From Caloramator sp. mosi_1 (GTDB lineage Bacteria; Bacillota; Clostridia; Clostridiales; Caloramatoraceae), in NCBI RefSeq assembly GCF_028622835.1, contig NZ_CP117677.1, positions 186,001 through 250,000 on the forward strand: a stretch of DNA of 64,000 bases. The letters are read 5' to 3'. Of this stretch, positions 28,943-40,741 are shown one piece after another (positions within the stretch are counted from its first letter, which is position 1; each line of letters starts with the position of its first letter). Below the pieces are notes generated by a model. That model did not search any database, was not told the origin of the DNA, and worked only from the letters and a program-made list of their open reading frames with translations. The position numbers and the translations under genes were made by a program.

Positions 28943-29933
28943 ATATTTTCCTCCTTAATTATAGCTTTATAAATCTCGTCTGAATATGGTTGTGTTAATC
29001 TTTCTATGGCATTATTTGATTCTAAAATTCTATCATATTCAATAATTTTCCCAACAACCTCTGCATTAATACCATTTTCTTTAAGTTTTGCACAAAGGCC
29101 TACCCCGTCTTTACAAGTTATAACCATACTTCCACTTGAAATCAACTTATATGCATCTATATTAAATATTTTACATATTTCAATAGTTTCCTTAAGTACA
29201 GGAATATTTTCCTTTATAACATATATTCCTTTATTTGAAGCCTCTGCTATCTCCCAGATAGCCCCCAGAACTCCTCCTTCTGTAACATCGTGCATAGCTG
29301 ATACTCCATATTGTGATGCAATTTCTGCTACCTTAACTACACTTATATCCTTTAGCAAGTTCTTAGCCCTTTCAATTGTATCTCTGTCTAATCTATCCTT
29401 TAAATATTCTTCATATTCGTGGGCTAATATACTTGTTCCCTCAAGACCTGCATAGCCAGTTAATATTACGTCATCTCCCACCTCAGCTCCACCTGTTTTA
29501 ACAAATCTCTCCTTTTTACCCTTACCAACCGCAGTAACAGATATTACAATTCTATTCACAGCATCTGTTACCTCTGTATGTCCTCCTAATACATCAACTC
29601 CATACCTATTACAGGTTTCATTTATTTCTTCAATAATTCTCTTAATATTATCAAGCGATTCTGTTGGTGGAATAAGAAGAGTAATAAGCACCCCTAATGG
29701 TTTGATTCCTGATGAAGCAATATCATTTAAATTTATATTTACAGCAAGTGCACCTATGTTTTTAGTTGCCGCTGTTATAGGGTCTGTAGTAAAAACACAT
29801 ACATCCTCCCCAAAACTTACTGCTGCACAATCCTCCCTAAACTTGGCCCAACTAAAACATCCTCATTTTTTATTTCAAACTTATCAAGTATTATTTCCTT
29901 TAAGATGTCATTGGGTAACTTACCAATATCCAT
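28939..29933 (-). CDS. AIR synthase-related protein (PurM/HypE/SelD fold)
   Basis: About 331 residues. The N-terminus [16 protein letters not shown], then VGPSLGx[47 protein letters not shown] and a C-terminal ISSGSMVI are typical of AIR-synthase-related ATP-binding proteins, closest to HypE-like family members. It could be a hydrogenase maturation HypE homologue, but no hyp genes are nearby. The start at 29931-29933 follows GGAGGGGATTTT. A single missing G near 29845 splits it. It overlaps rph by 4 bases. Confidence 0.8.
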
Positions 29934-30001
29934 AAAATCCCCTCCTAACTATCTTCTATAATTATACATTTTCTTTATGAAAATTTACAATTATTTTTTA
30001 A

Positions 30002-31678
30002 CTTGTATTCGGCAAGTAATGCCGAAAGACATTGGAATTAAAGGATTTTTGTTCAAAAATTAAAAGAAATCATCCCTTTTAAGTGTTAAAATATAATTGC
30101 AAAACTAAAACACAAAAGGGTGATTTCTATGGATAGTTTACAACAAAATCAAAAAATTTAAAGAAGAAAATTAGATTTTTGAACATGAAAGCAAAATTTA
30201 ATGATACCAAAGTTACTTCTGTAGCAACTTTTTCTTATGTGGAATCCTTTAAACAAATAATAGGATTACCAACTATTTTAGAAAAAGGCGTAACCTATAA
30301 GAAGGCCGCTAATTCTACTTTTAATACTGCAGAAATTATAGAATACATGATTGATGCAAATATTCTTGGTTTCTCAAGATTTATGCACATTGAAACATTA
30401 AGAAATGATGAAGGATATAAAAAGTTTAAAGGTGTAGATAAATTACCCAGTGAAAAAGTATGTAGAGATCTCTTAAAAGCTTTACCAACAGAAACTTTAG
30501 AAGAATTAAGAACTATAAATAAAAAATACTTGACTTAAAGTCTTCAACTGAAGATGTACGCGAGGTTTGTATTAATATTGATGATACTGTTATAACTATC
30601 TTTGGTAATCAAGAAAAATCAGGAATAGGATATAATCCAAGGTACAATGGAAGACCATCATTTAAAGAAAAAGTTGGGTTTATTTCAGGAACTGATGAAT
30701 TACTTAACATTACTCTTGAAAATGGTAGACACCATAGTAATTATAAATTTTTAGATTTCTTTAAGAGTTGTGTAAACCAGCTTCCTTCAAGATATATTCT
30801 TAAAAGAGTTAGACTTGATAGAGGTTTTTTGATGAAGAAAACTTTTTATATTTTGAAGATAATGGAATAGAATATGTTGTTAAATGTAAAATGTATTCTA
30901 CTGTTAAAATGATAATAGATTTTATAAATAATAATCCAAAGGATTATATATGGCACGATATAAGTTCTACTTTATCTGTTACAGAAATTACAGTTCCATT
31001 GCCTAAATGGCAAAGAGCAAGAAGATTTGTGATTATAAGAGAAAAAATTATTCCAAAAAATATGAATCAGTTAATGTTCGAAGAATGTAAATATAAATAT
31101 CAAGCAATAGTAACAAATATAAATTATTTAACACCTGAAGAAATATTTCAAGATTATAATCAACGATGTGATGTTGAAAATAATATAGATGAAATAAAAG
31201 AAGGCTATGCCTTTAGCGAAAATAGTTTAGTAAATCATAAATGCAATGAATTGTACCTTTTAATAAAAATGATAGCATATAACATTCATAACTGGTTTAA
31301 ACAAGCAATCATGCCTAAGGAAGTACAACATCATGAAATTAGTACATTAAGAAGAATATTTTATAGAGTTTGTGGTAATGTTTGCGGCAGCAAATATTAT
31401 AGATATTTAAGTTTTTCAAATAATTGCTTATTAGAAAAAATCATTACTCATATTCAAAAACAAATACATATTTTTAGTAGAAAAATGATAACAGTTTATA
31501 CTTAATAGTAAAATAAAAACAATAAATTCCCTTAAAAATCCAAATGTTATTTGGGTTTATTAAGTATACTCAAAAAAGACCTAACGGTATAAAATATCAT
31601 AATAAATGTAAATTTATTCATAAAGAAAACAAAAATGGCAAGTAGAAACTTTTTTAAAATTTACTTGCCGAATTCAAG
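30002..31678 (+). mobile_element. IS1380-family insertion sequence (1677 bp)
   Basis: Terminal inverted repeats read CTTGTATTCGGCAAGTAA (left) and CTTGAATTCGGCAAGTAA (right, inward), 17 of 18 matching. A 5-bp target duplication TTTAA flanks it at 29997-30001 and 31679-31683. It sits just upstream of the AIR-synthase-like gene and could affect that promoter. Only one copy is in the window. Confidence 0.9.
30129..31505 (+). CDS. IS1380-family transposase, frameshifted
   Basis: About 460 residues reconstructed, from ATG 30129 (MDSLQQNQKN) after GGGTGATTTCT. The DDE core is typical of IS1380: INIDDTVITIFGNQE with GYNPRYNGRPSF, VRLDRGFFDEENF, and DYNQRCDVENNIDEIKEGYAF. Breaks near 30158 (A6 needing A7), 30535 and 30828 (T6 needing T7) are single-base. 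The final 205 residues are intact. Confidence 0.87.
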
Positions 31679-31752
31679 TTTAAAATATAGTCACTTAACC
31701 TGTCCACTACTCATATTATATTTACTAAAGAATACAAACTGGTGGTGTATTA

Positions 31753-33123
31753 ATGGAGGAAAATATAACTCTAATACAACAAATAAACAGCATATATAAA
31801 GAACTAAAAAGTTCAGCGAAGTTAATATACTTAACACTTGCATCTTATCAGGCTGTGGAATATTACTGAAGGAAGATGATAAAACAATAGAAAAAATATA
31901 TAAACATTCTAATGACAATCTGCACGAACTATTTGACAACGCTATACCCATTCAATGTATTTATAAAAAAGCAAAACCAATTTTTATGACGCCAACCGAC
32001 GAATATGTAAACTTAGGCATATATATGTGGGATATATCAAGTTTTAATAAAGTTGTAAAAGTTGAGGCCCAGTGCTATTCTATTTTATCTATGCTTAAAT
32101 TAGCAGAAATATATAGAGAATCACATCCTAACCTTTCTAAGCTGCTTATTTACTACTCCTCCTTGTTCTATGATTTTCTAATTAGTTTTATGCGAGATGA
32201 AGCTGGACTTTTTATCGACATTAAAAATAAAACTAAAAATAGTGATGATAAAATCAGTATTAAGCCTAATAAATCAAAGGTTAAACTATCGGATCAGCTT
32301 TTAGTTTATTATAGTCTACTCTATTTAAATAAAATGTATAATGACGAAATATACAAAAGGTATGCAAAGGAGCTAAACATCGAAAGATATAAAGCTGAAA
32401 TAAATAGCATTTTTAATTTTATATCTGAATCAATTGAAACTGCATTATCCCTTTCATCCAGAGAACTTTCGCAATTTATTACCATATTATATGGATGTTA
32501 TAAAATAGATACAGAACTCGAACGTATAGAAATGTATAATGAATTTATAGCTCTTTTTAGTGATGAAATAATAAATAGAATAAAAGCCAATGGAGAGGTA
32601 GAAAAGGGGAAAACAATTTTGAACCAGTTTCCTTCTATACTAATCTTAGATGTGCAAATGCCCTTATTGAAGGATATTTAGTTACCAAAATTGAAAAGTT
32701 TTTAGATTGTGCAAACAAAATAATAAGATATATTTCATCTTACTATAACAGCGACCTGTCTCTTTATATACGCGATTATGATAACAAGATAAGCATATCA
32801 ATTAGAGACATTGCAGAAACATTTAAACTATTTAACTATATGTATTTAATTAATAAAGACACCGAGTCTCTATATAAGCTAACAAAAACATACTATAACG
32901 TTATAAAGGTTTCAGGCATAATGCAAAATGATATGCTGATTACAGACGGCATTGAAGACTTATTTGAAAATATGAAAATAAGCACAAAGCCACCAGTCTT
33001 TTAAAAAGCTTAAGACTAAACCCTAAAAACAATATGCAGATAAAGGCATCTAAATATGTCAATAATCAATATTCTTTATATAGCTCTTATATCTTCTTAA
33101 ATTTAGAACAACCTACTGATTAA
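31753..33123 (+). CDS. Unrecognised 455-residue protein, frameshifted
   Basis: I do not recognise this protein. Joining three frames gives MEENITLIQQINSIYKELKK (start 31753), KFSEVNILNTCILSGCGILL, the long segment MTPTDEYVNLGIYMWDISSF to about 32640, and an end EQPTD at 33123. Breaks near 31812 (A5), 32640 and 33000 (T4) are repaired by one base each. It is predicted to be mostly helical and soluble, with no signal peptide, no membrane helix and many Tyr, Leu, Ser and Ile. Helical segments such as LAEIYRESHPNLSKLLIYYS recur irregularly and may be repeats. It follows the IS1380 element and precedes a DUF1540 gene by 45 bases. Confidence 0.6.
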
Positions 33124-33168
33124 AAAAGTTTATTCTGTAACATACTAAAGTTAAGGAGGGGATTATTT

Positions 33169-33318
33169 ATGACAAATATTAACTGTTCAGCTAATTGTGT
33201 ACACGAAAAAAATGGGAAATGTACGCTTAGCCATATTAGTGTTATTGTAAATGCTATAGGACACGGCACCGACTGTGCCTACTACACACCAAGAAAAGAA
33301 ACTCCTCCTGAAAAATAA
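33169..33318 (+). CDS. DUF1540 domain-containing small protein
   Basis: 49 residues, start at 33169 after AAGGAGGGGATTATTT. Four Cys in the DUF1540 pattern: NCSANCVHEKNGKCTL and TDCAYY. Common in Clostridia, often several copies per genome; the Cys set suggests metal binding. It is probably co-transcribed with the unrecognised gene upstream. Confidence 0.8.
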   Translation: MTNINCSANCVHEKNGKCTLSHISVIVNAIGHGTDCAYYTPRKETPPEK

Positions 33319-33342
33319 AAAGCCCACTTTACGTGGGCTTTT
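33318..33342. terminator. Shared bidirectional terminator
   Basis: AAAAGCCCAC and GTGGGCTTTT pair around a 5-base loop. It ends the DUF1540 transcript on the plus strand and the first opp operon on the minus strand. Confidence 0.85.
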
Positions 33343-33345
33343 AAA

Positions 33346-34997
33346 TTACTTTGAACATATGCCTTGTCAAAGTATACGAAGCCAAGTGGTGACTTATGAA
33401 CATCCTTTACATAGTCCTTCATACATACAACGTTTACATAGTAGTAAATTGGGATTATTGGCATATCATTCATTAGTATGTCTTCTGCTTCGTGTAGTAA
33501 TTGAATTCTCTTAACTGGATCTGTTTCTCTCTTTGCTGCATCTATCTTCTTATCATATTCTGGGTTGTTGTATCCTGCATCGTTTTGTCCGCTCTTTGAT
33601 GTCCACATATCAAGGAATGTCATTGGGTCAGTATAGTCACCTATCCAACCGTGTCTTGCAATTAGATATTCTTTCTTATTTCTTGTTGATTGGAATACCT
33701 TCCATTCTTGGTTAGCAAGTTCAACTTCTATTCCTAAATTTTCCTTCCACATTGCTTGAATAGCTTGAGCTATATTTTGGTGTCCTGCACTTGTATTGTA
33801 CATTACAGTAATCTTTGGGAATCCCTTTCCATCTGCATAACCTGCTTCAGCAAGAAGTCTCTTTGCTTCTTGTACATCTGCTTCAGCCTTGTAATAATCC
33901 TTATTCTTGAAGTCCTTACCATCTGCCATTACAATACCACTTGGTACAAATGATGTTGCAGGTTCTTGACCAGCCTTTGTAACAGTTTCAATTAATGCCT
34001 TTCTATCTATAGCAAGTGCAAGTGCCTTTCTAACTCTAACATCCTTTAGAGCCTTAGCTGCTGCTGGATCAATATTGTTAGCCTTGTCTGTTAGGTTAAT
34101 TACATAGAAATATGTTCCAAGATATGGATATTTCTTTGCAACTCCTTGGCTTAATAATGTTGGTATTTGTTGTGTTGGTGGTGATTCTATGAAATCTAAT
34201 TCTCCTTGTTGGAATGAAGTTAGTGCTGTATTTTGGTCGTCAATCATTCTGATTTCTATTCTATCTAACTTAACATTTGCTGCATCAAAATAGTTTGGAT
34301 TCTTTTCAAGAACTATTGCTTCTTTTATCTTCCATTCCTTTAATTTGAATGGACCATTTCCTATGTATGTCTCTGGCTTAGTAGCCCATTTTTCCTTATC
34401 AGCTTCTACTATATCCTTTCTTATTGGCATATAAGTTGGGAATGCAGTAAGTGATAAGAAATATGGTGTTGGGTATTCAAGAGTTACTTCAAGAGTATAA
34501 TCATCTAATGCCTTAACTCCTACATCTTCAGCCTTTGCATTACCTGTGTTGTATGCTTCACCATTCTTTATATAATATAACTGATAAGCATATTCTGCTG
34601 CTGTTTCTGGATCAAGTGCTCTCTTCCAAGAATATTCAAAATCCTTAGCTGTAACTGGCTTTCCATCTGACCACTTAACATCTTTTCTTAGATAGAACTT
34701 ATAAGTTAATCCATCTGTTGAAACTTCCCACTTTTCAGCAACACCTGGAGCTGGTTGATCTTTGTCATCAAGTCTTGTTAACCCAACAAATGTGTTAACA
34801 ATTATAGTTGCACCATCTACGGCACTGTTTAATGTTGGGTCAAGTGTCTTTGGTTCTGAACCAATGTTGTACCTGATCACTTGTTCTGTCTTCTTTTCGC
34901 CTTCTTTGCCTGACTTAGCACAGCCTGCAAGCAGTGATACTGAAAGCACAGCTGTCATTGCTAAAGTCAAAAACTTAGCTGCTTTCTTCCTTAACAT
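33346..34997 (-). CDS. oppA: Oligopeptide ABC transporter, substrate-binding lipoprotein (OppA)
   Basis: About 550 residues. The signal peptide ends in lipobox SLLAGCAKS, so it is a membrane-anchored extracellular binding protein. SBP_bac_5 features include IGSEPKTLDPTLNS, GLTYKFYLRKDVKWSDGKP and GNGPFKLKEW. The uninterrupted frame runs on to 33282 through the terminator, which is unlikely; adding one A at about 33350 ends the protein as FDKAYVQK at 33346. It is the last gene of the operon, separated from oppF by a hairpin. Confidence 0.92.
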
Positions 34998-35041
34998 CTC
35001 AATTCCTCCCCTTTAATATAGTTTAATATAATTTTATTATG

Positions 35042-35067
35042 TTTCGGCAGCTTTTATGCTGCCGAAA
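35042..35067 (-). terminator. Hairpin between oppF and oppA
   Basis: TTTCGGCAGC and GCTGCCGAAA form a 10-bp stem with a 6-base loop, 4 bases after the oppF stop. It may stabilise the oppA message or attenuate read-through, giving more binding protein than permease. Confidence 0.6.
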
Positions 35068-35070
35068 TTA

Positions 35071-36041
35071 TCAATATAAATGACAGGCAACAAAATGTCC
35101 TCCACCCATATCCTTAAATACAGGTTCTTGTTCACTACATATTGGCTTTGCATATCTACATCTATTTTTAAACCTACATCCAGGTGGTGGGTCGATTGGT
35201 GATGGGATTTCTCCCTCTAAAACTATTCTCTTTTTCTTTGCTGATTCATCTGGATCTGGGATAGGTATTGCTGAAAGCAACGCCTGCGTATATGGATGTA
35301 ATGGCTTAGTATAAAGTTCATTACTTTCTGCAAGTTCAACTAATTTTCCAAGATACATAACCCCAACTCTATTTGAAATATGCTTAACCATTGATAAATC
35401 GTGTGCAATAAATAGGTATGTTAAACCTAAATCTGATTGTAAGTCCTCAAGCATATTTACAACTTGTGCTTGAATTGAAACGTCAAGTGCTGAAATTGGC
35501 TCGTCACATATTATAAATTCTGGTTGAACTGCAAGAGCTCTTGCTATTCCTATTCTTTGTCTTTGGCCACCTGAGAATTCGTGGGGATATCTGCTTGCGT
35601 GCTCGCTGTTTAGCCCTACTCTATTTAATAAGTATTGTATTCTCTCTTCCCTTTCTTTTGCCCCCATCAATTTGTGAATGTCTATTGCTTCACCAATTAT
35701 ATCTCCTACTGTCATTCTTGGGTCCAGTGATGCATAAGGATCTTGGAATATCATCTGCATCTTTTTCTATATTCAAGCATTTGTTTTTCATTAAACTTCG
35801 CGATGTCTACACCATCATAAATTATTTTTCCATCCGTTGGTTCATAAAGCTTTATTATTGTTCTACCGCAGGTAGTTTTACCACAGCCTGATTCACCAAC
35901 AAGCCCCAATGTTTCTCCCTTATTTATTGTAAAAGAAACATTATCAACTGCCTTTAAATAGTGAGAAGTTTTATTAAATAAACCCTTTTTTATAGGAAAA
36001 TATTTTTTTAAATTTTTTATCTCTAAAAGAGGCTTATTCAT
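35071..36041 (-). CDS. oppF: Oligopeptide ABC transporter ATP-binding protein OppF
   Basis: About 324 residues. Walker [15 protein letters not shown], signature [16 protein letters not shown], Walker [13 protein letters not shown] and the C-terminal oligopeptide/dipeptide motif with [14 protein letters not shown], which in this family can hold an iron-sulfur cluster. A break near 35757 (RCR then MQMIFQDP) needs one base. It overlaps the oppD end by 8 bases. Confidence 0.92.
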
Positions 36042-37048
36042 TATAGGTCCCCCTTCTTATAGGTGCTTCAACCTTTGGTGCATCCTTGTGATTTAACCAG
36101 CACGCTGCCTTATGTCCTTCTCCAATTTCAAATAAAGGAGGCCTTTGTGTCATACAAATTCTCATTGCATATTGACATCTTGGGGCAAATGGACAACCTG
36201 CAGGTGGCTTTAATAAATCTGGTGGTTGACCATCAATTGGCTTTAGTCTTTCCTTAACTAAATTCTTTGGATTTGGAACACTATTTAATAGTCCCCAAGT
36301 ATATGGGTGTTTTGGATTATAGAATATATCCCTTGTTGAACCTGTCTCTGCAATAAGTCCACCATACATAACATTTATTCTGCTGCAAAGGTCTGCTACA
36401 ACTCCAAGGTCGTGAGTTATTAATATAATAGATGTATTAATTTTTGTTTTAGATCCTTCATAAGTTCCAAGATTTGAGCTTGTATTGTAACATCAAGAGC
36501 TGTTGTTGGCTCATCTGCAATTAGAAGCTTTGGTTCACAAGCAAGAGCCATTGCAATCATAACTCTTTGTCTCATACCACCAGAAAACTCGTGTGGATAT
36601 TGACTCATTCTGCTCTTTGGACTTGGTATACCAACAAGTTCTAACATATGAACAGCTCTGTCAAAGGCTTGTTGCTTTGACATTTTCTTATGCTTTATAA
36701 GTGGTTCCATCAATTGGTCACCAATTGTTAAAACTGGGTTTAATGATGTCATAGGGTCTTGGAATATCATTCCTATTTCATTTCCTCTAACCCTTTGCAT
36801 CTCATTCTCAGGAAGCTTTGCTAAATCCTTTCCTTCAAATAGAATTTCACCTTCAACAATCTTTCCATTATCAGCTAAAAGCCTCATAACAGACATCATT
36901 GTTATACTTTTTCCACTACCTGATTCTCCAACTATACCTATCGCTTCACCTTTATCTAAATGAAAACTTACTCCTCTTACAGCCTGAACTTCTCCAACGT
37001 GTGTAAAGAAAGAAGTCCTTAGATTTTTATTTCAAGCAATCTTTCCAT
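36034..37048 (-). CDS. oppD: Oligopeptide ABC transporter ATP-binding protein OppD
   Basis: About 338 residues. Walker [15 protein letters not shown], signature [16 protein letters not shown], Walker [13 protein letters not shown] and a C-terminal Cys motif [14 protein letters not shown]. The start ATG at 37046-37048 follows GGGGTAACATA. Breaks near 37020, 36905 and 36435 are in A or T runs. It pairs with OppF as the ATPase heterodimer. Confidence 0.91.
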
Positions 37049-37062
37049 TATGTTACCCCTAA

Positions 37063-37988
37063 CTACTTACGCATCTTTGGATCAAGAGCATCTCTTAAAC
37101 CATCTCCAAGGAAATTAAAAGCAAGTATTGTAAGTGAAATTGCAAGTGCTGGGAACAATAATTGATAAGGATATATTGATAATCCTTCCAATGCCTCTGA
37201 TGCCAATGTTCCCCAAGATGCCTTTGGAACAGAAACTCCAAGACCTATAAAACTTAGGAAGGATTCTGTAAATATTGCTGATGGCACTGATAGCGTAAGT
37301 GTTACTATTATTGGTCCCATACTATTTGGAATTAAATGTCTAAGTAATATTCTTGCATTACTTGCACCTAATGTTCTTGCTGCAAGTACAAACTCCTGTT
37401 GCTTTAATGAAAGAATTTGTGCCCTAACTATTCTTGCCATTGATAACCAATATGCTATTGCAAGAGCAACAAGAATACTTCCTAATCCAGGTTTAAAAAT
37501 AAGCATAAGTAGAATAACGTATATCATCATTGGAATTGAATATAGTATGTCTACAATTCTCATCATTATTAGGTCTACTTTTCCTCCAAAGTAACCTGAA
37601 ATACCTCCATATAAAACTCCTATTACAAGGTTTAAAACACTTGCTGCATAACCTACAGTTAAAGATATTCTTGCACCATAAAGAACTCTTACAAAAATAT
37701 CTCTACCAAACATATCTGTTCCAAACCAAAACTTTGAGCTTGGAGGTTGATTGGAATATTTATAATTTTGAGTTGCATAGTCTATTCCTCTAAATATCTT
37801 TACAAGTGGTGGTCCTACTATAGCAAGAAGTGTAATAAATAAAACAAAATATAACCCAAACATTGCAAGTTTATTTTGTTTTAGTCTTCTCAAACATCTT
37901 GCCAATATGTTTCACTTGGTCTTACTATTGTATTTAAATCCTTTTCACTTTCAGGAACTCTTTCGAACATTTCCTTAGTTATATCCAT
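37063..37988 (-). CDS. oppC: Oligopeptide ABC transporter permease OppC
   Basis: About 309 residues with N-terminal cytoplasmic part, one early helix and the BPD_transp_1 core (GTDMFGRDIFVRVLYGARIS, then EAA-type loop AARTLGASNARILLRHLIPN). The start ATG at 37986-37988 is followed by MDITKEMFERVPESEKD. One break near 37893 (a T3 run) is repaired by one T. Confidence 0.92.
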
Positions 37989-38000
37989 CTATATCACCCC

Positions 38001-38920
38001 TTATGCCTCTAGTTTAATTCTTGGGTCTATTACCGCATATAATAAATCTACTATTAAGTTACAAATTACAAGAAGGGTGCTGTAGAAAATTGTTGTACCC
38101 ATAATTAACATAAAATCTCTATTACCTATACTTGTTACGAACTCTCTACCAAGTCCAGGTATTGCAAAAATCTTTTCAATAACGAAACTACCTGTTAAAA
38201 CACCAGCTACAAGTGGTCCAAGATAAGTTACTACTGGAATAAGTGCATTTCTTAAAGCGTGTTTATATATAACAACATTTCTTGAAAGTCCCTTTGCCTT
38301 TGCTGTTCTAATATAGTCTTGTCTAATAACATCAAGTAAGCTTGAACGAGTAAGTCTTGCTATAAAAGATAATGAATATCCACTTAAAGCAAGTGCAGGT
38401 AGTATCATATACTTTGGCCCTGAAAATCCAGATGATGGTAGCAAACGTAATTTAACTGAAAATACATACATAAGCAATGTTGCTATAACAAAACTTGGAA
38501 CTGTAACCCCTAATGTTGCAATAACCATAACTAATCTGTCCTGCCATTTACCTTGATTTAGAGCTGCAACAACTCCTAAATAAATTCCTAAAATTAGTGA
38601 GAAAATTATCGAAACTGCACCTAACTTTGCTGAAGCAGGGAATGAATATGCTATCATTTCATTAACTGTTCTACCTTCATACTTTAGAGTAGGTCCTAAA
38701 TCTCCCTACTTAAATTCTTTAGATACATCACATATTGCTCATAAAGCGGCTTATTTAATCCATACTTTGCTTCAAGATTTGCTTTTATTTGTGGTGGTAG
38801 TGGCTTATCACTATCAAAAGGTCCACCTGGTAGTGCGTGCATTAAGAAAAATGTTGCAGTAAGAACTACAAATAGTGTAATAACGCTGGCAACCAGTCTC
38901 TTGATGATGTAGTTAATCAT
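38001..38920 (-). CDS. oppB: Oligopeptide ABC transporter permease OppB
   Basis: About 307 residues. Starts [19 protein letters not shown], with ALPGGPF and the C-terminal [20 protein letters not shown] (EAA loop) and [16 protein letters not shown] break near 38703 (LKNL then VGGDLG) needs one base. First gene of the operon oppB-C-D-F-A; the promoter should lie in the AT-rich region to its right. Confidence 0.92.
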
Positions 38921-39747
38921 TCTTCTCTGCTCCTTAAAATAATGTTCCCCCTTTAGGTTAAACAGATTTTAAATAAATATTAAACTAAAACCTAAAAAAA
39001 TCAATTAAATTTTTGTGTATTGCGACACTTGAAACTGAAATATATTTAAATTTCTTTTGTAATTTTATTATACTACACTTTTTCATATTCTCCTTCTAAG
39101 ATTTTCTTGGTATTTTATACCTTTTTATAGCTTATGACATTTTATGAAACATATTATTGCACATAAATTATTTTTATGCAATATTTTTGTTGATTTTAAT
39201 TTTTTAAATGTATATTTATACTTTTTAATAACATTTTAATTTTTATTAATTTCATTTTACTTTTGTAAATTTTTTTAATAATTAATCAGATTCCATAAAG
39301 CTCTCTATTTTATTTCTGAATATTGTTTATTTTCTGTTTATTGGTGCTCTTTGGAGTTAGATATTTTATTGTGCAAGATATATATCATATTGATAGAGCA
39401 TTTTTAAACAATGTTATAAATACTATATCTGTTAAATTGCTTTTTGTGCTTTATTGCTTAATCAGACTAAAGTTTTATTACTTTCCCTACAACTGTATTA
39501 TGTTTAAAAAATATTTTTAATACTATTTTTAACTTCTATTGCTGCTAAATATTTATATTATAGATGTTATAACAATTTTATTTCTTTTTATTTAATATTT
39601 AAAATTTACACTCTATTTTAATATATTAACTAAAATTAATATCAAAAACATTAATTTTTATCCATCCCACAAAAATTATACTTTTAATTTAAAGTTGAAA
39701 TTTTTGTCGATTATGATTTCTAAATTAATAACATTTTTCTACACATA
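38921..39747. other. AT-rich intergenic region, no supported gene
   Basis: About 830 bases of very AT-rich sequence between the two opp operons. It should hold the oppB promoter on the minus strand and the end of the second operon. A 65-codon plus-strand frame at 39323-39520 has no ribosome binding site and a composition (Phe, Ile, Tyr) expected from random AT-rich DNA. I see no riboswitch or repeat. Confidence 0.5.
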
Positions 39748-39775
39748 AAAGAAGGCATTTTAAAATGCCTTCTTT
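39748..39775 (-). terminator. Terminator of the second oligopeptide operon
   Basis: AAAGAAGGCATTTT and AAAATGCCTTCTTT form a 14-bp stem at the end of oppF2, with T-rich sequence after it on the minus strand. Confidence 0.85.
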
Positions 39776-39780
39776 AAAAT

Positions 39781-40729
39781 TTATTTAACTAAGTGACACG
39801 CCACATGATGTTCGTTTCCAATGTTCTTTAATTCTGGCGTCTCCTTGAAACATCTATCCTGTGCCATCCAACATCTCTTAGCAAATCTACATCCTTCTGG
39901 TGGATTTATAGGTGATGTAATTTCACCCTTTAATAAAATTCTTTCCCTCTTATGCTTAATGCTTGGTACAGGTATTGCTGATAGTAGTGCCTTTGTATAA
40001 GGATGTAATGGATTTTTGAATAACTCCTTTGATGATGCAAGCTCAACAACTTGTCCTAAATACATAACTGCTATATTATCTGATATATGCTTAACAACAG
40101 ATAAATCGTGGGTAATAAACATATAAGTTAGTCCCAGTTCTTCTTGTAAATCCTGCATTAGGTTTAATATTTGTGCCTGTATTGAAACATCAAGAGCTGA
40201 AACCGGCTCATCGCAAACTATAAACTTTGGATTTAATGCTAAAGCTCTTGCAATACCTATTCTTTGTCTTCTACCACCATCTAACTCGTGAGGATAAGTA
40301 TTATAGAGTCTCTCTGCAAGCCCAACTGTTTCCATAAGCTGAGCAACTCTCTCATCTAACTCTTTTTACTTTTAACAAGCTTGTGTATTTTTAATGGTTC
40401 TGCTATTATTTCACTAACTGTCATTCTTGGGTTTAATGAAGCATATGGATCTTGAAAGACAATTTGCATTTCCTTTCTTAGATCCCTTAGCTGATTCTTA
40501 TTAAACTTTCTTATATCTTTTCCTTCAAACAATATTTCTCCTTCAGTTGCTTCTATTAATCTTAAAACAACTCTACCTGTTGTTGATTTTCCACAACCTG
40601 ATTCTCCAACAACACCTAAAGTTTCTCCTCTATTTATTGAAAAATTAACATTATCAACAGCGTGTAAAAACCATCCTTAACCTTAAAATACTTTTTAAGG
40701 TTTTTCACCTCTAATAACTTATCAGCCAT
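39781..40729 (-). CDS. Peptide ABC transporter ATP-binding protein, second system (OppF/DppF type)
   Basis: About 317 residues. Walker [18 protein letters not shown], signature [16 protein letters not shown] (the usual SGGQ is DGGR here), Walker [13 protein letters not shown] and [14 protein letters not shown]. The start at 40727-40729 reads [15 protein letters not shown]. Breaks near 40675 and 40368 are in A runs. Last gene of the operon. Confidence 0.9.
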
Positions 40730-40741
40730 CTGTTGCACCTC

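Noticed and set aside
33282..33345. C-terminal extension of oppA through the terminator hairpin
   Set aside because: The extra residues translate the terminator; one added A gives the normal end before it.
39323..39520. 65-codon plus-strand frame in the gap between the opp operons
   Set aside because: No ribosome binding site, AT-driven composition and no neighbour logic.
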